The notes beneath the pieces are model-generated. The model was not told where the DNA came from and ran no database searches. It saw nothing but the letters and a program-made list of their open reading frames with translations. From Chara braunii (lineage: Eukaryota; Streptophyta; Charophyceae; Charales; Characeae), in NCBI GenBank assembly GCA_003427395.1, contig BFEA01000074.1:1816283-1841282 (forward strand): DNA of 25,000 bases, written 5' to 3'. A program made the translations under genes and the position numbers. This document shows, in pieces, positions 8,835 through 17,556 of the stretch; the stretch's first letter is position 1; each line of letters begins with the position of its first letter.

Positions 8835-10073
8835 GTGGTATGTTGCGCTAATCTGCCGCTTGTCTTCTGCCTATGCGGTACATGCATGCGGTCTGCTGGG
8901 CGAGCGGCCGTAGGGAGTGTGCAGTGAGGAGGGCGAAGGCAAGCAGGCGACCCAGTTGGAGAGGAGTATCGCCAGGAAGGCTACGTGGTGATTATTGGGT
9001 GTTCGCAGTGCTATGAGAACTATATGATGTGCGATTGATGCTGAGGTGGAACAGCGGTATAATGCTGGTTGTGCCGAGGCAGCGATTGGTCATCACAAAC
9101 GGCATCAGGTCATCTGGTGAGAATATCTGTGGTTGGGGGCAGCTATATTGAGGAACGTTGCTCTTAACCTTATCTACCCTCTTCGACACTTCTTACCGTG
9201 AGGATGTGTGTTCTATCTTGGGAGTCCTCTCATATGAGGAGTCGAGTGCGCTCAACCTTGAGAGTCAGCATTGTTCACGTGGAGCATCTGGAAGGAGAGG
9301 GCGGAGCTATCTGAAGGGCCCTGGATGAAGCACTGGGTCACGGTCACCATGCCAACCCACCAAGAGTAGAGCACACATGCTTTGCTGCTTTGTCCTTTGT
9401 CTGCCTGCTGCGCTGATAGATGGGCCGGCCAGCCCTACAGGGGAGACGAGTACCGGGCGTCTATAAATAAGCATAGGCGGGGTTACCTTCCATTGGCTGT
9501 GACTGTCGTCCTGTCTGCGACGTTAAATAATTCCTGAGGACTGCCGGGGCCGTCCTTAAACGTCTCTTGATCAGCCAATCGGTCGGTGTAAGGCTCGCTG
9601 CACGCGTGGCTAAACATTGTGCAGGGCTAGCCAGCTCAGCATACACTCGGGGCACAGGGGTGGGCCGTGTGCACACCTTTAGACACGCACGTTATCTGGA
9701 TAGCTCAGGAACACTGACGTCAAGCGACAGTCAAGAAGAACTGAGGGAGGGGTAGGTTTCGGGTGATCAGTTGGGGAAAGATTCCACTCTGCAAGCAGCC
9801 AAACAAATGATTCTATTTTTACTTTGATTAGTTAAGATGTACAGCCATTGACATCTGACAGACAGCCTTAGGTAGATCTGCTTTCTGTTCATGGACTAAT
9901 TAATTAAAAATAGTTGCGTTTGTAGGAATCTGGACTTACCTGTTGGACCCGAATGTGTAGACTCTGACATAGCCACCGATTAATTAATTTATTTATTTTA
10001 AATCGGTCTGTGCCCTACGCTGCGGTAGGCATCGAGTGTGTCCTAGTGCAGACTGTGTACAGTGCTGTAGCTT
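8835..10073 (+). other. Element 2 leader between PBS and gag, no gene
   Basis: 1.24 kb of non-coding sequence, long for a Ty3/gypsy leader. It contains a TATAAATA at 9462-9469 and AT-rich ATTAATTAA words at about 9897-9908 and 9978-10000. No open frame in it resembles a known family. An undetected insertion in this leader is possible, but I could not find its edges. Confidence 0.55.
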
Positions 10074-11474
10074 ATGAGTGACAGGGATAACACTAGCGAG
10101 GATGATAGGATCCTGCGATCAGCAAGGCGCCCGTTGGCCCACGTGGCATTAGGACGTGAGGGTGACAGACTCATGTTCCGCCAGCTTAGGGAGAGGCAGC
10201 AGCAGCAGCGGAGAGCTAGGGCCGCAGAGGCAAGCAGGGCATTCGCAAGCGAAGCCGCTACTTCAGCAGCCATGGCAACTGCTGTGCAGCAGAGTTCCCA
10301 GGCCAGTAGTTCAGGGACTGTAGGGGTGACGATTGCACAGACCCTGACTCAGTACGCTGGCATCATGGCAAGCCAGCAGTTAGTGTTGACCCCCGAGGAG
10401 GTCGCCATACAAAGAGCAGATACTCAAGAGGCACCGCTACAGAAGGCGTTAGGAGAGATAAAGGCAGAAAAGGAGAGAATGCTCAGACATAGGACAAGGA
10501 TGCAGCGGAGACAAGCGGACCTTAGAGAGTTAGAGGAGATGCACTTGAATCACATGGATAATGATGTGAGAGTAGCGAGAACAGCCCTGTTAGATGTGGT
10601 AGAAATGACGGCCTATCACACTACACTCTTGCAGGACATCCAGCAAAGCCTGGCCGTGCTGGCCGGGCGAGTCCAGATAACACCATCACCATCAGGGCCT
10701 GATGCCTGGCCTGTGGTACAGCATCCTCCTTTTGTCCCACCAGTGACTGGAGTATCCCCATTTGTAGTTCCTCCAGCACATGCCGCTTCCCTATTCAGTA
10801 TGCCATTGACAGGCGGGTTCTCAGCAGGTCCAAGTGTACAGATTCCTGTTCAAACCGTGTATTCCCAACCTCTGTTACAGACTGCCGTAACTGGGCAGCC
10901 TACTGTCTCGCATGCAGCACAGCCGCATGGCACACAACCCCAACAGCAGCTAGTGCAGCAGCCTGCGCCCCAGGGTCCACAGCCTCGAGTGGCGCAGGTG
11001 CCGGGACAAGGCCAGTGGGTTCCGAAGACGGCCATCGCCTCACCTAAACCCTTCTCAGGGGATAAGAGGGGCAAAGACCTTGACACATGGTTGAGGTCAG
11101 TGCCAGTCTACGTAAAGTGTAAGTTGACCTTGCCGCACGAGGAAGTGCTTGTGGCAGCCTCCTACCTTGAGAGGAGTGCAGCGAGATGGTTAAGCGGGTT
11201 AGTGCAACTACAGGGATACGGTTGTGACTTCCGCGCTTGGGCAGTCAACCAGAAACTGGAGGACTTCCTTAAGCTGGTGGAGGAAAGGTGGCATGATCCT
11301 CAGGAGGCCCAAAAGGCCACCGATGCGATCCTGACTTTGAGCTCTAAAGCATTCAAGTCACAGACGGGTGAGGCAAACATCAATGTACCTGGAGATGCCA
11401 CAGACGCAGTGGAGCGTCTGATCTGTGACCTGGAGTACGTTATGACACCCAAGTCTTACTTGCCACTTACCTGA
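10074..11474 (+). CDS. gag: Element 2 gag, N-terminal and capsid part (466 codons, truncated)
   Basis: Gag forms the cytoplasmic virus-like particle in which reverse transcription takes place. The ATG at 10074 opens a 466-codon frame. Residues 1-100 are basic and rich in Arg, Gln and Ala; about 105-195 is a charged, heptad-like stretch (many Glu, Lys, Arg, Leu) likely to be a coiled coil; about 205-315 is rich in Pro, Gln and Val and probably disordered; about 325-430 is a capsid-like domain of the Retrotrans_gag kind (GDKRGKDLDTWL, then LERSAARWL and EERWHDPQEAQKA). The natural C-terminus is lost: a frameshift around 11455 leads to the TGA at 11472, and homologous gag sequence continues in another frame. 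Family-level assignment rests on domain order and position before protease. Confidence 0.85.
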   Translation: MSDRDNTSEDDRILRSARRPLAHVALGREGDRLMFRQLRERQQQQRRARAAEASRAFASEAATSAAMATAVQQSSQASSSGTVGVTIAQTLTQYAGIMASQQLVLTPEEVAIQRADTQEAPLQKALGEIKAEKERMLRHRTRMQRRQADLRELEEMHLNHMDNDVRVARTALLDVVEMTAYHTTLLQDIQQSLAVLAGRVQITPSPSGPDAWPVVQHPPFVPPVTGVSPFVVPPAHAASLFSMPLTGGFSAGPSVQIPVQTVYSQPLLQTAVTGQPTVSHAAQPHGTQPQQQLVQQPAPQGPQPRVAQVPGQGQWVPKTAIASPKPFSGDKRGKDLDTWLRSVPVYVKCKLTLPHEEVLVAASYLERSAARWLSGLVQLQGYGCDFRAWAVNQKLEDFLKLVEERWHDPQEAQKATDAILTLSSKAFKSQTGEANINVPGDATDAVERLICDLEYVMTPKSYLPLT

Positions 11475-12019
11475 GGTGTCTTCCCATGCCACTCAGGAAT
11501 CAATTGGTGGGTGAGGCAAACATCAATATGCACAACTTTCCCTCTTTTAGCAAGAAGGCCCTAGACTTGGAAGCAAAGATAGGGCATGGAAACAAACCCA
11601 CGGCGGATGGAAGGAAGAAGGCACTGCCTCCCAACTGAAAGACGAAGGGTCGCATTATGTTCATCGACAACGATGGTTACACCATTGAGTTAGACGACGA
11701 CTACCAGGAGGGAGTAGGTTCAGAGGCGGGCAGCGTAGAGGCTTCAGGGGGTGGAGCAGTCGCTGCCTCAGTCCAAAAAGGTAAGGCGACTGGTAGACGC
11801 CGAGGAGGCTCTGTGTCTAGGAGTCAAGTTGACCTTAACGCTCCTCCACGGGAGAAAGCAGGTCTCACAGAGGACGTGTGGAGAGACCGGTACACCCAAT
11901 AGGCTTGTATCCGTTGTGGCCAATATGGCCATAATCAAATCAAGTGTCGTAATAAGAAGGTGAAAAAAAGATCCCGCCTACAATGGGCGGGTGACGGGAT
12001 CCTCCACTTCCCAGGGTAG
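11475..12019 (+). pseudogene. Element 2 gag C-terminus with CCHC zinc knuckle
   Basis: After the frameshift the gag reading continues in the frame of 11657: an LPMPLRNQLVGEANIN block, LDLEAKIG, a TGA at 11636-11638, then MFIDNDGYTIELDDDY and a basic stretch (ATGRRRGGSVSRS). A TAG at 11900-11902 precedes, by one codon, a perfect zinc knuckle: Cys-x2-Cys-x4-His-x4-Cys at 11906-11947, which in nucleocapsids binds the element's RNA. A Lys-rich tail and a TAG at 12017 follow. The 19-mer GGGTGAGGCAAACATCAAT at 11509-11527 also occurs at 11366-11384 inside the capsid part. Confidence 0.85.
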
Positions 12020-13085
12020 CAATGTTGCCAACAGTTCTGGCACAGCCTCGGGAAACACGTCGGGCCAGTAGGAATAGTAGTTGTTCCTGCTAGGGTCGAG
12101 GTGGTGGACACACCCCCACCATCTTGAGAGATGCCCCAAGCTAATAACTCCGTTGTCATCCCGCAAACACAGTCAAACCCATCGATCCACTGTTCGATGA
12201 ATGTGATTGAATCCTTGAGGAGCTAGAGGAGGAGTGGTCTAGATCGGACCCGCTAGCTTCTTGGACGGCCATGGCCAAAGCCCCTAAAGGTGAGTTGTTC
12301 GTTGGCAAGGTAGTCATTGGCGGCCGCAAGGCCGGGGCCTATTATGACACTTGACGACCCGGAACTTTACTAGTCGCGCATGCGTTGAGAGGCTGCACTT
12401 ACAGGGGCAAGTGCAATGCCTAAGTCGACCTGTGCAATCGACGTGTGCCAACAAACAGCGCATGGTAGTCACTGACTACCTTAAAGACATTGTGTGTCTT
12501 TTCCCGCACGCGGGAGGGGAACTGAGACATCAAGTCTCGTTCCTAGTCAGCGATGAACTCCCAATGGATATCCTGTTGGGTATGTACTATCTTTCGGTTG
12601 CACAGCCCCAGTTTGACCGGGACCGAAAAGTAGTCAAACACACGCTGCCAAATGGGGGGATTGCCAGATTACGGAAGTTCAAAGCGACTAGTTTGATTGA
12701 GTCCTACGGGTGCATATGTGCGACTGCGTTTTATAATTATTATAAGCCGAATTCGGAGGAGGGTATGTGCTTAGTTTATGTCTCTGCAGAAGGCGAGACG
12801 GTGAAAATGCCGCCAAAGATAGAGGGAGTAGTCGCTAAGTACCCTGATCTATTCGAAGAGCCAAAAAGGGTTGTTGAGAGGGAGGTTGTCCATGCGATAG
12901 AGATTATCCCAGGGTCTCGTATTCCGAAGAGTAGGATCTATCGGATGTCTCCAGCTGAGCTCGATGAGCTTCGCCGACAACTCAAGGAACTCATAGAGAA
13001 GGGTTGGATCTGGCCTAGTGTCTCCCCTTTGTCTCCCCTTATTGGTCTCCCGTCTTGTTTGTACCAAAAAAGGGGGGGACGTTGA
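12020..13085 (+). pseudogene. Element 2: protease, linker and RT fingers (frameshifted)
   Basis: An acidic leader (ILEELEEEW, near 12208-12235) runs into the retropepsin domain read from about 12271. The active-site Asp-Thr is at 12346-12351 but a TGA follows at once (12352-12354) and the homologous reading continues in another frame, which is open from 12351 to 13085 (244 codons). That frame holds the rest of the protease (CVERLHLQ, then MDILLGMYYL, the C-terminal hydrophobic-Gly block), the protease-RT linker (VVHAIEIIPGS) and the first RT residues (GWIWPSVSP). It then loses frame around 13020-13055. Element 1 has the same domain with an intact frame but a changed active-site loop. Confidence 0.85.
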
Positions 13086-14062
13086 GGATGTGCATTGACT
13101 ATTGGGGCCTTAATGCCATCACTGTCAAGAACGCAGAGCCCCTACCGCGCATCGACGACTTGTTGGACCGAGTGCACGGGTGTCGGTACTTCAGTAAGAT
13201 GGATCTGAAGTCCGGGTACCATCATATTGCAATACGGCCTGAGGATCAACACAAAACCGCTTTTCAAACCAGGTACGGTCTGTACGAGTTTGTGGTGATG
13301 CCTTCCGACCTTTGCAATGCTCCTGGCACCTTTCAGCACGCCATGAACCGGATCTTTCATGACTACCTGGACAAGTTTGTCATCGTGTACCTCAATGACA
13401 TACTTACCTTCAGTAGGACAGTCGTGGAGCACGTTGGCCATTTAGATAAAGTCCTTAGCCTCCTTCGACAGTACCAGTTCAAGATCAACCGGGAGAAGTG
13501 TGAGTTTGGCCGCACCCGGATCTTGTATCTGGGTCATGAGATTTTGGCCGAGGGATTGAAGCCCGATGACGCGAAGGTGGCCACCATTCGTGACTGGCCG
13601 CGTCCTCAGTCTGTGACTGAGACGAGGTCCTTCCTCGGGATGACCGACTACTACTGCAATTTTGTCAAGAACTATAGCATAGTGGCCGCCCCTTTGACGG
13701 ACCTAACACGCCTCGACACCCAGTGGGAGTGGACAGACAGGTGTGAGGCTGCCTTCCGACACCTGAAGCATGCTCTGATACACCATGAGGTCTTGAAACT
13801 TCCTGATCCTAACAAACCTTTCGTAGTAACCACGGATGCCAACCAATATGGAATTGGTGTCGTGCTTGCGCAGCAGGAGGGGAAAAAGTTAAGGCATGTA
13901 GAGTACATGTCCAAAAAGATGCCCTCTCAAAAGTTGCCTAAGTCCACCTATGAGAAGGAGTTCAAGGAACTCTATGCGATCTATAAAGCGTTGACTCATT
14001 GGAGGCATTACCTCCTTGGGACATTCTTCTACGTCAGGACTGATCATCAGACCCTGAGGTGA
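13055..14062 (+). pseudogene. Element 2: reverse transcriptase and RNase H (335 codons)
   Basis: Longest pol frame. RT fingers FVPKKGG and CIDYWGLNAI; palm motif A with the first catalytic Asp intact in KMDLKSGYHH; the PFGL block reads PSDL; the palm catalytic box reads Tyr-Leu-Asn-Asp (13388-13399) instead of Tyr-x-Asp-Asp, the Asn codon being AAT at 13394-13396; thumb/connection LGHEILAEGLKPDDAKV and TRSFLGMTDYY. RNase H starts about 13810: VTTDAN with catalytic Asp, then YEKEFKEL with catalytic Glu and VRTDH with the next Asp. A TGA at 14060 ends the frame where the related sequence goes on one frame over. The Asp-to-Asn change alone should abolish DNA synthesis. Confidence 0.92.
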
Positions 14063-14489
14063 TGAAGACACAGCATGTACTCTCCGATGCTTTGAAACGC
14101 TGGATCGAAGTGATTGAGCAGTACGACTTCGAACCTCAGTATATCAAAGGGGAGTACAATAAGGTTGCAAATGCGTTGTCGCGTAGACCAAACTTCCTCG
14201 GTGCGCTGGCCACTGAGTTTGGGCTTGCGGACGATGTTACTCGGTCTTTGGTGGAAGCCTATCGCGAGGACCCATTTATGGCCGAGATCATACGCAGACT
14301 CGAGGCAAAGGACAAAGTAACTGTTGATGAGTTTGTGTTGGTCAACGGCCTGCTGTTCCTTGAGAAGGTCGGGAATAAACGATTGTGTTCCGAATCAGGA
14401 GTCATTGCGTAGTTTATTTTTAGGCGATGTCATGACGCCACCGAACATTTTGGGTATAGGAAGACTGCAGCAAACTTGTTGCAGCGGTT
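14059..14489 (+). pseudogene. Element 2: RNase H end, linker and integrase zinc region
   Basis: Continues pol in the next frame: WIEVIEQYDF, then NKVANALSRRP, the RNase H end where the last catalytic residue (Asp of the VADALSR block) is Asn (AAT at 14170-14172). A linker with EIIRRLEAKDK and FVLVNGLLFLEK follows to a TAG at 14410. Beyond the stop, in the same frame, are HDATEHFGYRKTAANLL and QRFWWP (to about 14499), the first half of the H2C2 zinc-binding domain of integrase. The spacing between its two His looks shortened compared with the family. Confidence 0.85.
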
Positions 14490-15146
14490 TTGGTGGCCAC
14501 AATGATGAAAGATGCGAAGCTGTACGTGGAGACTTGTCAAGTGTGTCAAAGAGACAAGCCACGTACACAGGCCCCTCTTGGGCTTCTCAAGCCCCTTCCG
14601 ATTCCGGAAAGGCCCGGTGAGAGCCTGTCTATGGATTTCATGGACACGCTGGTCACTAGCAAGAGTGGAATGTGATATGTCTATGTCATTGTGGATAGGT
14701 TTAGTAAGTATGCTAGGTTAGTTGCAATGCCTACTACAGTTAAGACCGAGTATGTGATCAAGTTGTTCAAAAAGAACTGCGTCAGAGACTTTGGGCTTCA
14801 AAAGTCTATAGTGAGTGACTGAGATGTCCAGCTCACCAGTGAGCTGGGGAAGGCTGCAGCTGTAGAACAGGAAGCACAACTACAGATGACTTCTGGGAAC
14901 CACCCAGAGGCAAACGGGCAAGCAGGACAGTTGAACCACGTTGTACAACACCTGTTGAAGCATTATATTAAGCCCGACCAGGCGGACTGGGATGAGAAAC
15001 TTGCTCTCATCTCCAGTCTGTATAACAACGTCGTGCACAGCACAACAAGGGTGAGTCCCAACAGCCTGCTATTAACTTTCAAGCCTAGACTGCCTCTCGA
15101 CTTCCCACTACCGGAAACCAGCCGACTGCTGCATCAAGCACGTTAG
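14490..15146 (+). pseudogene. Element 2: integrase catalytic core, dead
   Basis: After another one-base frame change the second half of the zinc domain appears (CQVCQRDKPRTQAPLG), then the core: SMDFMD with the first catalytic Asp, a TGA at 14673-14675, IVDRFSKYARL, the second catalytic Asp at 14817-14819 followed at once by a TGA at 14820-14822, then SGNHPEANGQ. Counting 35 residues on from the second Asp, where the DD35E catalytic Glu should be, the codon is GGA (Gly) at 14925-14927. The frame continues through HLLKHYIKPDQADWDEKL to a TAG at 15144. Two stops and a missing catalytic Glu make it inactive. Confidence 0.9.
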
Positions 15147-15746
15147 AATTCGCCTATCGATATGAGCGCCTGATGCAGCAAGGTGTAGAACAAATGCACA
15201 AGGCACAGGCGGCGATGATAGAGTCCGAGAACAAGCACCGCCGCCCATCTACATTTCAGGTAGGGGACAGAGTCTGGGTCGAGTCCTCAAAACTGGGACA
15301 GGAGCACAGGATCTCCCGCAAGCTCATGCCACAATACTTTGGACCATGGGAGGTTCTTGATGTTGTTGGGCGTGATCCGGATGGGCCGTCATATGTAATC
15401 CGGATCCCCGGTGCCCTTCGTACTTACCAAGTCTTTCACGCCTCCAAACTCGCACCTTTTAGAGAAAATGATCAGTTCCCCTCTTGTCGCTCAACGCTGC
15501 CCCCAACCATGGATGGAGAGGTCGACATCGACGACATCGTGGACCACAGGGAAATGCCAGTTCCAAGATCAACAGGCAGGGGACGTCCCCCTAAGCCGAA
15601 GCTGCAATATAGCGTTCAGTTCATACATCACACTGATCCTAAGGAGGACAAATGGTTTTCCCAGCGAGGAACTTATGCAGACCGCTCGACAGGTTGTCGC
15701 TCACTACGAGAAGTTACTGCAAAAGGGAAAGCGCCAGATTGAGTAA
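15139..15746 (+). pseudogene. Element 2: integrase GPY/F module and chromodomain
   Basis: Read from LEFAYRYERL (frame of 15173). It shows FQVGDRVWVESSKL, then KLMPQYFGPWEVLDVVG (the GPY/F module, which binds DNA), VIRIPGALRTYQVFHASKLAPF, and the chromodomain: DIDDIVDHRE, the basic GRGRPPKPK, then YSVQFIHHTDPKEDKWF. Near 15660 the frame shifts; the true tail continues in the frame ending at 15746 with EELMQTARQVVAHYEKLLQKGK. Chromodomains of chromoviruses bind histone marks and steer integration. The aromatic residues expected for the binding cage are only partly evident. Confidence 0.88.
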
Positions 15747-15775
15747 TGGAACTTCTCAGACAACTATCAAAGTAT

Positions 15776-15786
15776 GGAGGAGGGAA
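15776..15786 (+). promoter_or_regulatory. Polypurine tract of element 2
   Basis: GGAGGAGGGAA, eleven purines directly abutting the 3' LTR start at 15787. It would prime plus-strand synthesis and confirms the LTR boundary. Confidence 0.9.
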
Positions 15787-16730
15787 TGCAAGGCATAAGG
15801 CCCCGACAAGCCCCTTTCTGGCCCTGTAAGTACCACTGTCGGCCGACCTAACTGAACGCGGGCCTGACCAAGGCCAAGAGGTCTATTTTTCAGCCACCAT
15901 GCAATTGGGGAAATTCAGGCAGTTGCGCAGTGCCAGTTGGTTGAGAGCGCCTAGGCCCTGGCTGCCTTTTTCGTACGTAATAGTGGCAGTCCCTTGGCCA
16001 GATACACATGGCCCGAACACAGGCTGCGGGCAGTTGGGCACAGGCAACCGTCGCAGGCCCTGGGCCTGATTCGTTTGGACCAGGGCTCAGCCTCTCGGGG
16101 CCTACCGGAAGGTTCTGGGAAGGGGCCCAACGCAGCCAGGCCATACGTAGCAGGCAGGCCACTTCCATTTAGGAAAGTGCCTGCCCTCGCATTGGGTATC
16201 CGGGCACTGGTTGCATGCTGCGCAAGCGTTGCTGCGCTAAACGCTGGCCAGAGCCCACGCGCTCACGGGCGAGCTAGATGAGCAGGCGGCCATAGTCGAG
16301 TTGCGCTGCACTATGTTGGATGGTGCGCATTGTGGCCTTGGGTGCATGTGGCATATGTGAGTGGGGGATCGAGGTCGTGAGTAATACGAGAGACATACCT
16401 GGTGCTTGAGGCGCACGACATTGGCCGAGATCTGCTCGTACTTCACGGAGCTTTTGACGTCACCAGCGGCATTGCAAATAGGCTAGATAGGATCTGCCAT
16501 TTGTAGTCTGGGCGCAGAGCGCCAGATAGGATGTCGACATTGGTTCATTGGTGATGATGATGAGACCATTTCAACATTGTCATTTGTGAGCTTTTGTTGT
16601 GTTCTTATTTGGTGGAACTCGTGTTGCAATTTTGCTTTTGGTTCGAGGTCACGACTATCTGGTTACATGTGTATGAATCAGTATGATGCTGCTTGGTTTT
16701 TGGGATTCTCTATCGCTCATTTTCCTTGCA
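15787..16730 (+). repeat. 3' LTR of element 2, 944 bp
   Basis: TGCAAGG...CCTTGCA, homologous to 7902-8818. Differences include many transitions, a roughly 20-bp extra stretch with TGATGATGATGA near 16545-16565, about 10 extra bp near 16674-16684, and a 3-bp loss near 16010. The open frames within it are non-coding. Flanked on the right by CAAA. Confidence 0.93.
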
Positions 16731-16741
16731 CAAAAGTAACC

Positions 16742-16779
16742 ACGGCCTCCGAAAATCAAACAAAAACATAGGAGGCCGT
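16742..16779. repeat. Hairpin just outside the 3' LTR
   Basis: ACGGCCTCC at 16742-16750 and GGAGGCCGT at 16771-16779 form a perfect 9-bp stem with a 20-base A-rich loop. It starts 12 bases after the LTR end. It could be a fold-back end of another element or a chance palindrome; no function assigned. Confidence 0.55.
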
Positions 16780-16821
16780 TGGAGAAGGGATTCGAAGATT
16801 CCGAAAACTTTTGATCTTAAT

Positions 16822-17004
16822 TCATGATAACAAGGCACCGCTTATACACCGAGCTTCGCCCTTCACTGACCATTTTGTGTTTTTCCAATTTCGTACTTTG
16901 CGCAATGCTTTATGAGGCCCAGTAGAAGAGGGCAATTCATAGATAGCATCCACAATCATTTCATTAACTTGGCTAATGATGAATCTTTCTTCCAAACTCA
17001 ACGC
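16822..17004 (-). pseudogene. Group II intron-type reverse transcriptase fragment
   Basis: A 61-codon stop-to-stop stretch on the minus strand. It reads SQVNEMIVDAIYE, then TGPHKALRKVRNW and TKWSVKGEARC. This order matches the start of the RT domain in group II intron maturases of plant and algal mitochondria, where a (M)I..AIYE helix is followed by a GPHTALR-type block and a W.IEGDI block carrying the first catalytic Asp. Here the Gly-Asp becomes Gly-Glu, and part of the sequence between AIYE and TGPH is missing. The matching is from memory of the family, so it needs a search. The surrounding DNA is AT-richer than the retroelements, which fits an organelle-derived insertion. Confidence 0.5.
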
Positions 17005-17373
17005 TCACCAATGTTGAGTTTTCATAAGTTGAAGGATTGCCATCTACTTAGCCACCGAACTTCAAACTTTATGTTTTTTATGTTATTGCAGCATTAGAAC
17101 GAAATTCTGAATTCTCTACAAATGTTGGATTAAAATATTTCATTTTAGGTGCCTTTTCCTCTAAGGTTCGAATCCCTCTTCCGCTAGTCGTCTATCTATG
17201 CTTTCCGCCAAGTATCCGACCAAATGACAAATGTGTTGGTGCGGACAATCAGCAGAAAAGTCAGAACCCCGACCGTGTCTTTGATACACAGTTTAACGTG
17301 AGATGATGGTGGGATAACTGCCCGAACGTGTTCGGCAAGGCTGATACGCTACAAGATCGCACAACGTCTTCCC
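17005..17373. other. AT-rich non-coding stretch between the two RT-like fragments
   Basis: No frame is convincingly coding. It has a GGTTCGAATCCC at 17165-17176 that looks like a tRNA T-arm, followed by CTCTTCCGC, but the matching 5' half of a tRNA is absent. Confidence 0.4.
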
Positions 17374-17556
17374 TCATATCGCAACGTCGAAAATTGTATG
17401 TGCCTGGACCAGAGCACGCATCTTACCATAATTCTTTGAAAGCAAGGCCTTGTAAATCCTGGTCTGGAATCTGAAGATGAAACTCTCGACTGAAGTCCAA
17501 GGAACTTGGCCCAGTAATCTGTTTGAACGTTTAAATACATTACACTCATATTTCAA
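17374..17556 (-). pseudogene. Group II intron-type RT, N-terminal domain fragment
   Basis: A 60-codon minus-strand frame with PWTSVESFIFRFQTRIYKA followed by KNYGKMRALVQ. The pattern W..VE..VF.LQ.RIYKA...GN...VR.LQ is the hallmark of the N-terminal domain of group II intron reverse transcriptases (RVT_N family). It lies upstream, on the same strand, of the RT fragment at 16822-17004, in the correct order for one protein, with about 370 bp of unmatched sequence between. The two pieces together support a decayed intron-encoded RT. No intron RNA domains (for example domain V) were identified by eye. Confidence 0.5.

Larger units (their letters stand above)
7902..16730 (+). mobile_element. Element 2: complete Ty3/gypsy chromovirus, 8829 bp, inactive
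   Basis: A structurally complete LTR retrotransposon: 5' LTR 7902-8818, primer-binding site 8822-8834, long leader, gag from 10074, protease, RT, RNase H, integrase with GPY/F module and chromodomain to 15746, polypurine tract 15776-15786, 3' LTR 15787-16730. Gene order and chromodomain place it among Ty3/gypsy chromoviruses (Metaviridae). It is inserted next to the chromodomain end of a related older element on the same strand. All enzyme domains are frameshifted or mutated at key residues, so it could not move by itself. The two LTRs differ by about 18 substitutions in the first 230 bp counted by eye, plus indels, so the insertion is old. Confidence 0.92.

Noticed and set aside
7902-8900. 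Frames within the LTRs, such as 8193-8399, 8355-8681 and 8650-8913
   Set aside because: They lie in LTR or leader sequence, are not conserved in frame between the two LTRs, and show no family.
17150-17190. tRNA gene ending in GGTTCGAATCCCTCTTCCGC
   Set aside because: The T-loop word is good, but the T-stem pairs poorly and no matching acceptor, D-arm or anticodon arm is found upstream. At most a tRNA 3' fragment.
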